Source: Diphasiastrum complanatum
Taxonomy: Eukaryota > Streptophyta > Lycopodiopsida > Lycopodiales > Lycopodiaceae
Length of the DNA: 64,000 nucleotides
Assembly (NCBI GenBank): GCA_029204225.1
Contig: CM055104.1
Coordinates: 49,210,508-49,274,507 of the forward strand
Direction: 5' to 3'
The notes under the pieces were generated by a model. It made no database searches. It was not told the origin of the DNA and saw only the letters and a program-made list of their open reading frames with translations. Positions 30,216 to 47,301 of this stretch are shown piece after piece; within the stretch, counting starts at the first letter, position 1, and every line of letters begins with the position of its first letter. The position numbers and the translations under genes are program-made.

Positions 30216-31060
30216 AGCCCCTCAATGTTTGCTCTGTATGGTGCAAACTACGTCACCATTCATTGTGCCTCCTCCATCCTGTCTCATGAGATTGTGTGAT
30301 GGCATCATGAGGCACATCAAAATGCCCATCATCAGGAATATCACAAATGGTGTTGTTTGAACTTTTTCTTGCTCTTACTCTTTCCTTGTTTTTGTCGTGC
30401 CGCAAGTGCCTAATTTGTTAGTGTTTTGATGTCAAGCTTTCACCATTTATCGTCTTTGCGCCTCCTGCATCAAGATCCTTGTGAGTTCGTTAAAAGTTGG
30501 TAGTCTTTCCCTCGACATTGTCCCACTCACAAACTACAATGTTGCACATTGCAATGTGTACCAACACTAAATCACAAATGCGCTCACCAATAGAGTGTAG
30601 TTCATCCCTCATTGGCTTGATTATGGTCATGTAAGTCTGAATGTGATCCCCTTGCTCAATTCGGACGCTAGTTAGCTTTGACATGAGAAACATGATCCTT
30701 GGTGGATTTGATGTCTCGAACTACTTCTTTAGTACATCCCATGCTTGTTTTGGCACAACTACATCACTGTTGTGCGTAATGATGTGGTCTTTTATTGACA
30801 AGTTGATGAAGGTCAATGCTCTCCTCATCTTTATGTTGAATATTTTGATGTCCACTTTATTTGGAGGTCTTTGCTCATCTCCTATGATGACATCTACAGT
30901 ACTTTATTAATCAAAATGATTTTCATTTTAAATTTCTATATCACATAGTTGGAAATATTGTCTAATTTGCAATTTTCGCTCAAAATGGACTCTCCCATAT
31001 TCGCCATCTCGAAATTGCCTGAAACTGCAAGCGTAGGATAAAAGAAGTATTTTGAGCACA
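30216..31060 (-). pseudogene. copia gag and pol-linker relic
   Basis: From right to left on the minus strand: a gag start MANMGESILSEN with CKLDNISNYVI, then a stop (TAG) at the conserved Trp before KFKMK; KIFNIK-type capsid scraps; and MSKLTSVRIEQGDHIQTYMT with MRDELHSIGERICDLVLVHI. Beyond a deletion, 30,240-30,350 mirrors the DDGHIDVPHDAITQPHE linker found at about 45,800. The family is the same as the + strand element at 43 kb. Confidence 0.8.
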
Positions 31061-32378
<1,318 letters not shown>

Positions 32379-32391
32379 GGCTCTGATACCA
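32379..32391 (-). promoter_or_regulatory. tRNA-iMet primer-binding site of a minus-strand retroelement
   Basis: TGGTATCAGAGCC is exact on the minus strand. The sequence to the right (32,392 to about 32,900) would be the LTR, ending TTTTAACT at the site, but I found no second copy to define it. Confidence 0.6.
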
Positions 32392-32939
32392 AGTTAAAAT
32401 TACATAGAAAACGTTCACATATCGGCATGCACAGATAGACACTCATAAGCTCCATGTAGCAAAACTGCATTTCAAAAACTAAAATGTTGTACATGTAACT
32501 TTTCTTGTGGCAACCCATATGCATGACCCGGGTTGCCACTGACGGGATGTGTGTCCCACCGATTACCTCGTCATGATGACAATTGGACCTAGTTGACTGA
32601 CTGGACCCACAATACATTAACACAATGATTCTAATTTCATTTTAGCTATGTGAGTAACAAAGGTTGTGGGATAGGCCCTAGGATATGATCACATAGCCCC
32701 AAAGTATATCGCTCCAATTTGTAAGTTGGGGGCAATGGTGCTTAGAAGCACTTTGGATCATTGGTGGAGCCTATTCATGTCGACCTAATCTCATATAGAC
32801 GTGTGGCAACTATATGACAAACACGTATTCCACATTCTTTGAATGTGCAATTAGTGATGAAATTGGTCGAGTGCCAGTGCCACCAGTGCCATGTGAGTTT
32901 TGGTTTGAATTACACCCTCAACGTGCATTACATTGTGGG

Positions 32940-33120
32940 GCAAACAAAGTGGGGGCCTTTTTAAGCAAAATACCTTCTCGTTAAGATTTAGGGTTTTAGC
33001 TTATCTCTAATCTCTGATAAAACGTTACAAAGGAAGAAAAAGGAACAAAGAAGAGAAAGAAAAGACGGGAGGAAAGGGGAGGAGGAAGGAGGATCGCGAG
33101 AGAGGGAGAGAGCGTGAAGA
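32940..33120 (+). promoter_or_regulatory. promoter and purine-rich 5' UTR of the SSB gene
   Basis: A TATA-poor region precedes the gene. The 90 bases before the ATG are almost pure purine (AAGAAGAGAAAG, GGAGGAGGAAGGAGG), common for plant leaders. A TTTTTAAG at about 32,959 is the only TATA-like element. The start codon context AAGAATGGC has the A at -3 and G at +4 favoured in plants. Confidence 0.45.
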
Positions 33121-36100
33121 ATGGCCTCACAGGCCCTAAAGTTTTCGCTATCCTTGTCAAAGACCCTCGCCCTTGCAGCTCCTTTAGGTATTTCGCCTCT
33201 CTGCTCCTCCCTCACTGCCTTCCTTATTATTATTATGATTAGTCATCAGTTGTTTTTCAACCTATTCCTCTTCTCATATCAAAGCAATGTTGAATTTTCT
33301 AGCATGCTGTAATACTCCTGCTACATGATTGTTTTTGTCTATTACTGTAAAAATGACTCTCAATCACACCATACAACTAAATACAGAGAATTACCTGATC
33401 TTAAAAGCACAAGAACTTTTTTGGAGGCTGTTTTCTGTTTCAAATCCAGGTTTTAGACCGAGGCTCTTAAGATACTAAAATAATATTCTTCCGAGTCATG
33501 CTGTGAAGAAGGTTGGAAAACATGAACAATGCCTTAGTTAACACCGTATATGTACCATGTGGAATGGCTTATATTTATGTGTTTTGGATTTTGTCTTCTT
33601 TTTCCGCAACAGTATCGGATAAAAGTAGAGTTGATATCTGAGTAGGTATAATGTACATCCAGTTAAAAGCTGATGAACAAAGAAAATTCTCAGAGATGCC
33701 TGGATTTTTTTCATTTCACAAAGCAGCAAAAGAGCCTCTCATGTTGATGTCTAGCATCCTCAATGATGGCTCCGAGAGCAAGTATATGATAAAGGTAGAG
33801 TGGTGAGGTCTGAACGCAGCCTGCCCTACTCATAGCAAATAGTCTCCTGGTTTCTGCCTCAGAACTAAGGTTGACTGTAGAATCATGCCATACAGCTTCA
33901 CAATCACGTGACCACTTAAGATAGTATGGTAGTTGTCGGGTCTCATGGAGTCACCACTTTTGTGAATAAGATGGATGATGTTTAATACACTAGGATGGAG
34001 GGAAACCAGAAATGCCAACACAGTTTAATTAATATGGCCAGGATGCGTGAAAGTGTAATAACAACATGGATCAAAAGTTCTGATTCAAGATCCTCGATGT
34101 TGCAAGCATGATGAGTCTTCGACGTCTTAATCACTAGTACCATAGCCCTATGCCGTAGAGCCTCCCTATGATTCTCCAATGAGACAAACCTGATTGCAAT
34201 GGTCACATTATGCTTGTTGGTATGCCAAGTTCTCTCAACCCCCATGGAGTGGTGTAGTCTCAAGAAAACATGGATTTGAAAATCCCCTTTCAATGCTTGG
34301 TGATTTTCAATGCTCAATGTCAAAAGAAAGTGCTAAAAGACCCTTTCTCTAGAATTTTGCATAACATGATGAAGCTCATAAATGCCATGGCTATGCTTTG
34401 TAAATGTAAACCAAATGAGAGTTAGAAAATGCTTTTTATGAAGATTAGTGTCCTTCAAGGATGATTCACTATCTTATAAAGCTTACGACGAGCCTCCATA
34501 GATGGATTACAGCAACTATGTATGCTAAACTTTTCAAGGATAGATTTACATAATTTTCTTCATAATCAAAAGCAAAAGTAGCATATTGAATTTTCCAGAT
34601 CTTTGTCCTTAAAAGATCATGAATATTGCATCACTGAAAGCTTTTTGGTGCACTTTATAGGAACTGCAAGAAGAGCACATAGTCCTTTTTGGAGATTTTG
34701 GATGTCATCTACGTTCAGCTCTTCACACAATTTTGACTCAACATCCAACAACTTGTTACAAGATAACTTACAAGACATCCTTGCAACATCTGATGAACCT
34801 ATTCGCAATGATGATACTGAAATAAATCAGCACCCTGAAGTAATTTCACAGAATATATCTCAGCAGTTATCCACAGTATCTGATGAATTTCCAGACCATC
34901 ATGATCCTGGAAACCCTCAACAGAAAGCAGAATCTTCCCAGAACTTGTCTACTGAAGATCTACAGCATATGAGCTCTTATCCAACTGCTACAAAAATTCA
35001 AAGACCGCAGTTGGGTCCTCGAGGCATTTACAAGGTATTTTTCTGCTAGTTTTATGTTAACAGAAAGAAGAAATTTTGCACTGAGCATTCTTTGAAACTG
35101 TTTTTTAGGAAAAATCAGTGGATGAAATTTCCTGTTTTTTTCTTTCACAAAAGGCTAGCTTTCACCATGACTGAGTCGGCCTGTCACCTTCAGTATTCAG
35201 AGAAATTATAGAAACTTGGTATGTTTGTCGTTGTACAAATATATGAAAGCTAATATTGACATATGTTTTGTGTATGTGTGCTGCACCTATTTTAGGAGCT
35301 GAAAATGTGAGTACAGATGTCGTAGCGTTTGGTCCAGGCTACTCATGATGTAGTTGATGGTCTAAGACTTTGTGTTTGGACTCCATAGGGTCAAAGATTG
35401 CACTTCTCCCTTGTTATGTTGGGTATTATCCTAGATGTGTTATTGATAAAAAAAGAGGTGGTTGTAACATATCCTGAGTTGGTGGCTGATAACTATAATT
35501 TTTTGCTGCTCTTAGCCGAGTAATAACTTTCTCTGCAGTATGGGGGGTTTATCCAGTTCTTTGAACATATCTTGTATCATGTTCGTTTTGTCTAGGCCAT
35601 TCTACTTGGGGAGGTAGGACAAGCACCAGTGCAGAAAATATTAAAAAATGGACGGACAGTTACCATCTTCTCAGTTGGAACAGGTGGCATGCACAACAAC
35701 AGACGACCACTGGATGAGGAGTCTCCAGAAGACTTTGCTGAGAAAAGCTTCAAGCAATGGCACAGAGTTGCTATCTACCAAGACAGAGTCGGAGTGCTCG
35801 CAATGCGACATATGAGGAAAGGGTAAGCAACAAACTGCAATATTAGTGTATGAACGCCAAGGGGACTACTTTGAGGATTGCTTTGAATCTATTAATGATG
35901 TTCTGTTTGAGGAAGTTATTTTGTATTCATCTGACAGAGAAGCTCTCTCCTGATATCTGTGTAAAGTGGCCCCAAAAGCTAAATTATATCAAGAGAGTAA
36001 AGCATTGAAATTGAAATTATCTTCAAGCTCAGCTCTATCTATATGTAGCAGTTTGCTGTTTTTGTCCTGGATTCTGTGCAAGCTTATGCTTATATAAATA

Positions 36101-36872
36101 TTCTCCATACTGAGAGAGTTTTAGTTCTTTTAGTTGATATTATTCAAACTATGCTGCAGGACACAAGTCTATTTGGAGGGAGATATTGAAACAAGAGTTT
36201 ATAATGATCCTGCCACCAACGCTGTGAAGCGTATTCGCGAAATAGCAGTACGTCAAAATGGTTAGTCACGTCCCTTATTTAGTGGATGGATGTTGCCATG
36301 TACTGTTGTAGGAAAAAGTGAATTTCATTCAGCTTGCCTTTTGGATTTCTGTTTTTTTTGAAAAAAGATGACTGTATTTGGTGCTCTAGCCCCATTTTCA
36401 TTGAAGATGTCGTCAATCATTGAAGGATCAGAATTGGGATTTTTCTGCAGCGGCTTTATGCTGATCGAGAAGTGTCCAAGCTGCTTAGCTACGTTTGTTG
36501 TATGAAGTGTAACAAGTGCTCTTATGAGTTATTTATCATTCTATGGCAGCTGTGGTAGTTTTGTTAAGAGTTTTTTTTTCAATTTTTTAAAGGACAGTTA
36601 TAGTTATATTTTGAGCCTTCCTTTGAAAGGAACCTGCTATGAGTCTCTGCAGCTAGAATTTTAGGTTAAACTGCTATTATGACGGTTTTTTCAGTGTCTT
36701 TAAAATGGGGGTGGCTTATTAAGGCGTGTTGATTATATGTTAATTTACAGGTCGTGTGCTATTTATGGAATCACCAAGAAAAAGTTTTTTTGGCAGTCAG
36801 CTACATCAGGACAGAGGTTCAGCTGAAAGTGAAGTATCTACACAATCATTTTCTTTTCAGCAAGCCTTTTAG
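33121..36872 (+). CDS. MTSSB: organellar single-stranded DNA-binding protein, five exons
   Basis: This gene encodes a bacterial-type SSB that coats single-stranded organelle DNA during replication and repair. Exons: 33,121-33,187; 34,661-35,034; 35,596-35,822; 36,160-36,260; 36,751-36,872. All introns have GT-AG borders and phases agree, giving 891 nt and 296 residues ending FSFQQAF. Residues 1 to about 40 (MASQALKFSLSLSKTLALAA, then RRAHSPFWRFW) look like a mitochondrial or dual transit peptide: Ser/Ala/Arg-rich, no acidic residue. Residues about 45-135 are a Ser/Gln/Asp-rich linker. The OB fold spans about 145-265: AILLGEVGQAPVQKILKNGR, TVTIFSVGTGGMHNNRRPLD, KQWHRVAIYQDR, GTQVYLEGDIETRVYND and RIREIAVRQNGRVLF. 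The protein is longer than the roughly 200 residues usual for plant mtSSB because of the linker. No break is seen, so I take it as functional. The exon 1 start rests on the in-frame join and transit-like composition. Confidence 0.9.
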
Positions 36873-38834
36873 TAAAATTATGAAGGATAGAGAGTCAAGT
36901 ATGCTTCTCTTCTTTGAGCATATTGCTTTTCTTCAAAATAATTTTCTTTTCCTATTCACTTGGAATTCCTAGTTTGGTATTCTGTAAATTGTGAAGGACA
37001 ATCTCAAAATAGATATCATTATGCTTCTCCCATTTTCCTATAAACATGCAACATTTGAAGCAAAATTGTTATGCTGTGTAATTTTAGCCCATCCGTGATA
37101 TGGATAAAGTTTTCCTAACAAACTGCAGCCTTGCTTTAATAGCATCTGCATTGCAGATTTTAGAAAAAAAATTTAAATCTTGACGCTTGATTTTTTTTGA
37201 ACTCTTTAATCAGTCGAACTTTCAGAGACCTTCATTTGATGAATAAAGTTCCATATGCCTTAGCATAATACTTTGAGTACCTGGCAATGCATGTGCTGTA
37301 TTCATTCTATGCTAACCTGTCTTATTATTCAAGTTCAAATAAGTTGATACTCAATGCTTGCTGAATACGTTGTGCATATATTAGTTATCAATGCAACGTT
37401 CAATCATGTGAATTGTAAGTGCCAAGCAAACAAATGCTGAACCTAACTGCATGCAAATGTTTGATCCATGTATATATTTCTCCTCGTGAAATTTAAATGG
37501 CAGTCTAGGACATTCTCATCTTCACTGACATTCTGTGGTCTGAATAAAAAGGGGATAGCTTATGGTAAGATAAGCATAGTTGCAATTAAACACACCCGTC
37601 TGATTGTGGAGTCAAATGCATTTTCAACGTTGAAAAGTTTGCCAAAGGGGGCCAACATTGAGCCATACTTTTCAAACAACGACCATCTCTACCTCCCCCA
37701 ACCTTCTACATTCTTCCTATGTTGCAGGCCCCCACACCCTGCTCCTTCATCGAAGCTGGAAAAACGCATTCTCTTTTCCAACTTTTGGTGAGACTTTGGT
37801 GGTGGAGTTTTTCAACATGCCAAAGCTACTGGAAGCATGAAATTGATGTTTTGGACTATTTCTTTCCAAGCAAGGTGGTAAAAAAAGTGGGTTCTTGGGG
37901 TAAAAGCAAGGTGGTAAAAGGTTGTCTACATTGTACGTGGAGAGATGTCAAAATTTGGCTTTTTTTTCAAAAGCAAATTTCAAAACTCCATGGCACATAT
38001 TTTTCCCAGTTCAAGATGTCTAAACCCAAGTCGACTCTCTAGGTATGAAAATCAAAGGCCTAGCTATCGAGAATCCCAACCCCTACAAAGGACACACCAT
38101 GAAAGCTAGAGAGAGCTAACTAAGAAATGACGGAGAACATCCCACATGTCGAATCTCTTCAATATTCTTATTTTGTCTATGAAGTAAAGAGACCATTTGT
38201 TGGGCTTCTTTTGAACAAGAATACAACAACATAGACTGCTCAACCCAAATGGAATTTAGCAACTCCTTTGGTTCAAGCGTGCTTCTAGGACACTTGACAA
38301 GAGGCACACTCTTTTCTGCTTGGCTACGCGGTGTGCGAGGAGCAACGAATCGTCTCTTAATCTAATTTGCCTCGCAAAATTCTTTGAATTCACTAGAATG
38401 TGAGCTTTTGGTTAGAGGAACCAACTCTTGAAATATTGCATCAGTAATTGAGGTCATCATACAAAAATGAATCGCTTTGAAGATAGATGCTCAAGAGAGT
38501 TACAAACAAATCAAGGTATTGAAAAGACAAGGAACAATTGGTTTGAATCTGAACGATAACAGTCCTAGCCTCGTAATTTTATTTATAGGAGACTAAAACT
38601 CGGGAATCTTAGTAAAGATTCTTATAACAATTTTTTCAAACATTGTTTGGCAAAATGAAAAATGGGATTTGATTCCATTCATGTAAAAACAAGCAAGAAA
38701 ACACATCAAGCTGGCAAAAACTATTTGTCAAAGAATCTCTAGATTGCTCACTAGTAATTTGATAAGAGGACTATTTTGTTTTGTTTTAAGAATGCGCGTC
38801 TCAAAACTACATGAACAACTATGCTATGCCATAA

Positions 38835-38837
<3 letters not shown>
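36873..38837. other. 3' flank of the SSB gene and intergenic DNA
   Basis: An AATAAA at 37,242-37,247 could serve the SSB transcript. Short frames at 37,468-38,042 (+) and 38,116-38,307 (-) show no domain. A duplicated AGCAAGGTGGTAAAA motif occurs at 37,869 and 37,904. I see no further gene. Confidence 0.4.

Positions 38838-38912
<75 letters not shown>
38838..38912 (+). repeat. compound (GT)19(GA)18 microsatellite
   Basis: A GT tract passes directly into a GA tract at 38,876. Confidence 0.97.
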
Positions 38913-42956
<4,044 letters not shown>

Positions 42957-44818
42957 TTTTCTATCTGAGCAAGGGGAGCACATTTAGACTTACATGACCA
43001 GAATCAAGACAATGAGGGATAAACTACACTCTATTGGCGAGCGCATATGTGATGTAGTGCTGGTACACATTGCATTGCACGACATTGTAGAGCCATATCA
43101 AATGTTTGTGAGTGGGATAGCGTCGAAGGAAAGACTACCAACTTTTGATAAATTCACAGGGATCTTGATGCAGGAGGTGCAAAGACGGGAAATGGTGAAA
43201 GCTCAACATCAAAACACTAACAAATCAGACACTTATGGCACGACAGAAACAAAGAAAGAGTAAGAGCAAGAAAAAATTCGAACAATAGTACACCAAGGAC
43301 CAAGAGGATGAGGGATCGTCTAGTAAGAGACCAAGAAGAATGACAAATGCTTCTTTTGCAGCAAGAAGGGCCATTGAAAGAGCGAATGCCGTAAATATTT
43401 GGTAGAATCAAGCAAGGAAAAGCCAAAGTAAGCAGACAACTTTGTCGATGAAGGTGAAGTTGAAGATTTTAGCATCTTTATATTAGCATTGTCATCTAAT
43501 CAAGAAGATCAGGCTTGGTACATTGATTCAGGAGCCACTAGACACATGACAAGTAATAGTGATTGATTTCATAGTCTAAAGGAACTGGATAATGGATTGT
43601 TAGTGTCACAGAAAAATGGTGACGTGTGTAAGATCAGAGGCATAGGCACTATTTTTATCTAGCTACGTGATGGAAAAAGCAAGACGATCAAGGAGGTACT
43701 TTATGTTCCAGGTTTGAAAAAAAACCTACTTTCAGTTGTAGTTATCACTAATAAAAAATTGAAGGTAGAGTTTGCGCATGATCATTGCTTTGTGAAGAAT
43801 ATAAATCAAAAGTTCAAAGTCAATGCATATGGTGCAAGAGAGCCCAAGACAAAATTGGACAAGTTGAATACTACAATCAAAGAGTAACATGGACTCATTT
43901 CGTCCATTCCATTGCAAACTGATCTATGGCATAAAAAACTCGGTCATTTAAATCTACCTAGCCTAAGATTGATGAAAAAATTGGACATGGTAAAGGGATT
44001 GCCTATGATGGAAGATCATTTGAAGATAATTTGTGAATCATGTGTGTATGAGAAGCAACATCGTAAGAAATTCAAGCGTGATTTAGTTGCAAAAGCAGAA
44101 AACATCCTAGATCTAATGGCACACTGATTTACGTGGACCCAATGAGGATGATGTCTATAGGGATAGAGTACTACTTCATCACCTTTATAGATGATATGTC
44201 TCGTAAGACATGGATTTACTTTCTAACTTGAAAATTTTTGATGCTTTTACCACCTAAAAAAGCTTCAAAGCAATGGCCAAAAACCAAACAGGTAGAAAGA
44301 TCAGGATCTTAAGATTTGATAGTGGAGGTGAGTACATGTCTAACGAGTTTGAAGACTTTTGCGATCATTGTGGAATCAAGAGAGTTCACACAAGCTCACA
44401 CTCTGGCAACTCAATGGTGTAGCTGAGCACAAAAATCGTACAATAATGAAGAGTGCAAGATCTATGCTTGTTGAGATGAAACTATCAAAGGGCTTTTGGT
44501 CAAAAGAGTGCAACACCACAATATCTCTCTAGAATAGGAGTCCTGCCATTGTCATACCAAAGACAAAGAAGAATCTAAAGTTGAACATTTGCAAATCTTT
44601 GGATGTGAAGCCTTTGTTCACATTACTAAAGAAGATAGGAGTAAGCTTCAGGTACAAATTTTGAAGTGTATTATTTAGGCAATGATGGTTGTGTGAAGAG
44701 CTATAGATGCTTTGATTCTTTGGAGAGGAAAATGCATGTTGGGCGTAATGTTATCTTTGATGAATCTAAGATGGACGAGGATGAAGATGCTGAGAAGTTT
44801 GACAAAACTGTCGGGATC
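42957..44818 (+). pseudogene. copia gag-protease-integrase relic
   Basis: In order: gag text EQGEHI (stop) TYMTRIKTMRDKLHSIGERI and GILMQEVQRREMVKA; a knuckle CFFCSKKGH with a stop before its end; the protease WYIDSGATRHMTS with Trp and Asp intact; LYVPGLKKNLLSV; the pre-integrase LWHKKLGHLNLPSLRLMKKL and CVYEKQHRKKF; integrase scraps with GVAEHKNRTIMKSARSMLVE; and the integrase tail with KTKKNLKLNICKSLDVKP. Many frame changes and stops show age. The N-terminal half of gag is absent. A solo LTR interrupts the linker at 44,819, after which the linker resumes at 45,766. Confidence 0.88.
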
Positions 44819-45759
44819 AGATAAAGGAAAGGATCCTTGGTGCATGTAACTATGTCTATCGGATTAGGCCGACTTCGACTATGACACCGTACTTGATCAC
44901 ATCTTTGAAGTCACTAGATCGATGCAGTCAATTCCATAGCCATGCATGAAGTAGATTGATTTACAGATTTGGCACAACGGAAGTGTAATAGTGTGAAATT
45001 TTAGAGCATTATGATCGACTCAAACTATCAGTCATATAAAACGATTTAATCTACAAATAATTTATCTACAATCAGGAACCAATCAGATTAGAAATAAAAT
45101 AAGCATTCAACATAATATACATGACCTAGATTTACTAGAACATTGATTATTTAGTCATGAATGGATACAGTCTGAATGCAGATAGAGTCGCGTTCTTCCT
45201 AATACATTACTCTGTAGTAACAGAGAGAAAGAACAAAACAATTGCGCTCTGGATGTTCGATTGATGTGCTAGATGAATTATTGAGCTAACTGAGCAACTG
45301 ATAAGTTTTTGGATGTATACACATGGCAGAATAAATAAAAGAATGCTTAGTCTATATTTTACGAATTAGATTAAGGCACTACGTGCTGTTAGCAGTTGCT
45401 TTAAACAGTGTGAGATTCCGTTACAAATTTTGTCTGGTTGTGATGAAGGCACTGTTGAGCCACCAAATGCTCAAGTCGACTATTTGAGTTGATATGTGAC
45501 TTAGTCAGTGAAGTCAACTTAGTCGATGTTGGCTGAGTAGTCAATGTCCGACGAATAGTTGATGTCTTTGAAGTACGACGAATAGTCGATGTCGGTTGAG
45601 TCGACATAACACTGTCATCGATTCCTTTGTATTTCTACAGACTATCAGAAAACAAGTGTATTTTTGCAGAGCGTGCAATTGTACAAGTATTTACATACAA
45701 CAAATGAATGGATCTAGATTAATAATGAATTAAGGGATGGAGAGGATAGAAATTCAACA
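44819..45759 (-). mobile_element. solo LTR inserted into the copia relic
   Basis: About 940 bp beginning TGTCGGGATCAG and ending AAATTCAACA on the + strand, without coding sequence, splits an otherwise continuous copia linker. The minus-strand start TGTTGAATTTCTATCC resembles TGTTGGATTTATTCC at 46,089, which follows a polypurine tract on the minus strand, so the LTR is read on that strand. I could not find a target-site duplication. GTCGAC-type repeats occur at 45,475-45,610. Confidence 0.65.
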
Positions 45760-45765
45760 ACATCA

Positions 45766-45960
45766 ACCATAAAAGATGGTATGGTAAGAATTTCTCTTGA
45801 TGATGGACCATTTGTGGATATTTCTGATGATGGGCATATTGATGTGCCTCATGATGCCATCACACAACCTCATGAGAGAGGATTGAGGAGGGATAAACCA
45901 TTTGGTGCCAAGCCAATTGAAGTTGCAGGTGACAAATGCAAAGAGGAACCATGAGACACA
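45766..45960 (+). pseudogene. copia pol linker, continuation
   Basis: Reads TIKDGMVRISLDDGPFVDIS, DDGHIDVPHDAITQPHERGL and RRDKPFGAKPIEVAGDKCKE, then a stop. This is the acidic, Pro/Arg-containing linker between integrase and RT, the same family as the inverted piece at 30,240-30,350. RT is missing. Confidence 0.75.
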
Positions 45961-45989
45961 TTCTCACCAGGAAGTAGATCACCTGATAG

Positions 45990-46200
45990 GAAACTTCCCA
46001 AATATAAAACTGCAGCAATATGAATGGAACTAGATTAATATCATGGATTTAGGAGAGTAGAGGAATAAGGTAGAGGAATAAATCCAACACTCTCCCTTAA
46101 TCTGGATCCCTGAATGCCTTGATCTTTTGGATGTGCTTGTCCAAGCTTATCAACAAATAGAAAGTTCTACATGTATTCCAAAACCTAATATTGAGTAAAA
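45990..46200 (-). mobile_element. LTR start, polypurine tract and last pol codons
   Basis: Minus strand: VDKLGQAHPKDQGIQG-like pol end, polypurine tract TAAGGGAGAG (46,090-46,099), then LTR start TGTTGGATTTATTCC running to about 45,990. It belongs to the family of the solo LTR at 44,819. Confidence 0.6.
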
Positions 46201-46224
46201 GAATTATTTCAAAAAAAAAAATTT

Positions 46225-46645
46225 CAGCTTTTAAACATAGCACGCCGGTGTGCTAAGTAAATCGGCTAGATTTTTTTTTTTGGAAACCTTCAAAGATAGC
46301 ACGCAGGGGTGCTATATGAAACAAGAATTTTTTTTTTGGGAAGGGGAATCAGATAGCACGCCGGTGTGCTATAGGATTCCGCCGCAAATAAATAAATAAA
46401 TTTCGAACGGTCTCGCCTAACATACCAGCGTGCTATCTTTGGAGGCTGCAAAAACAATTACTTTGAATTTTGTTTTACTTTGTGGCATTTTTAACTATGT
46501 ACCAAACCACATTCTTGATAATAAACATTGAAGTAATAGCATAAAAAGGGTAGCACACCATGTAATATCATTTTGTTGAGTCATGGCAAAAAAGAAACTC
46601 GCAAAACTAGCAAAAATTTTACTCTCAAAATGCCAAGGCCCGATT
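46225..46645. mobile_element. second foldback element copy with GC hairpins
   Basis: Contains four palindromes related to TAGCACGCCGGCGTGCTA separated by T-rich runs and (TAAA)n, followed by an arm (about 46,487-46,645) that matches the right TIR of the 23.5-kb element, from TTTTTAACTATGT to CAAAATGCCAAGGCCC. The left TIR is absent, so the copy is 5'-truncated. Confidence 0.75.
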
Positions 46646-46666
46646 CACACCCGCGACACTCCAGTG

Positions 46667-46797
46667 CCTTCAAGACTCGCTGCTGAGGAATATCAGAGCC
46701 TATTTTTTGTAGAGTCTTTTTTGCTAGCTATTCATGCCAAGCGAGTTACTATAATGCCAAAAGCTTTTCAACTCATGTATAGCAGGATAGGTATTGT
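46667..46797 (+). pseudogene. histone H3 C-terminal fragment
   Basis: In one frame the text reads SRLAAEEYQSLFFVESFLLA then IHAKRVTIMPKAFQLMYSRI. The block AIHAKRVTIMPK is the nearly invariant loop 2 and alpha-3 region of histone H3, and the preceding residues follow helix alpha-2 (EAAEAYLVGLFEDTN-like) position by position. Later residues diverge (AFQLMYSRIG where H3 has DIQLARRIRG). No histone fold start or tail is present. It is fused in frame behind the foldback element's terminal repeat (MAKKKLAKLAK), which suggests gene capture or insertion next to an H3 copy. Confidence 0.8.
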
Positions 46798-46854
46798 AAA
46801 TCACATAAGGGTGAGCCATCTGCACCTAGATACAACATACCCCCCCCTACCAAG

Positions 46855-47196
46855 AGGCCTAGGAAGCACCGAGTCCATGAGAGGGTTGTGAGGAACAAAA
46901 CTGATGCTCCGAAAAAACTAAAGGGAATGAATATTCAACTTTCTCCATCTAGTGAAAATGTAAAGAATGCGGCACTAGATTCGGTTGTAAATACGGCTAC
47001 AACCATTTTGGACAGTCCAGTTAATCCCGTAGATACTACTATTCTTCATCCTCCTCCTCCTTCCTGTAATTCTATCACCTATATAGATTCAGATGCATAT
47101 TTGAAATTTGAGAAAGACATATATGATGTTGTTGATAGAATAGAAGTTCCATTTTGTTTCAAATTAGAGGAACTTGATTTGAGACCTTCATTTTAA
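46855..47196 (+). CDS. unidentified 113-codon open frame
   Basis: From about 46,855 a frame without an ATG reads RPRKHRVHERVVRNKTDAPK, KLKGMNIQLSPSSENVKNAA, a Pro-rich LHPPPPS segment, and YLKFEKDIYDVVDRIEVPFC, ending in LDLRPSF. An ATG lies at 46,927. It has a basic start and an acidic end like a nuclear protein or a transposon accessory protein. I do not recognise it. It follows the histone-like piece in a different frame and may be the last exon of whatever gene the element captured. Confidence 0.35.
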   Translation, partial: RPRKHRVHERVVRNKTDAPKKLKGMNIQLSPSSENVKNAALDSVVNTATTILDSPVNPVDTTILHPPPPSCNSITYIDSDAYLKFEKDIYDVVDRIEVPFCFKLEELDLRPSF

Positions 47197-47301
47197 GCAT
47201 GTAAAATATAATGTGTCAAACATGTGGGCCTATTGATGAAACTTTGATATTTTTGTATATCGGACTACATTGTTGTGAATTTTACATTCAATTTTTAGCT
47301 T

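Noticed and set aside
37468-38042. Overlapping + strand frames downstream of the SSB gene as a possible sixth exon or next gene
   Set aside because: The SSB frame already closes at 36,872 after the full OB fold, and these frames show no domain.
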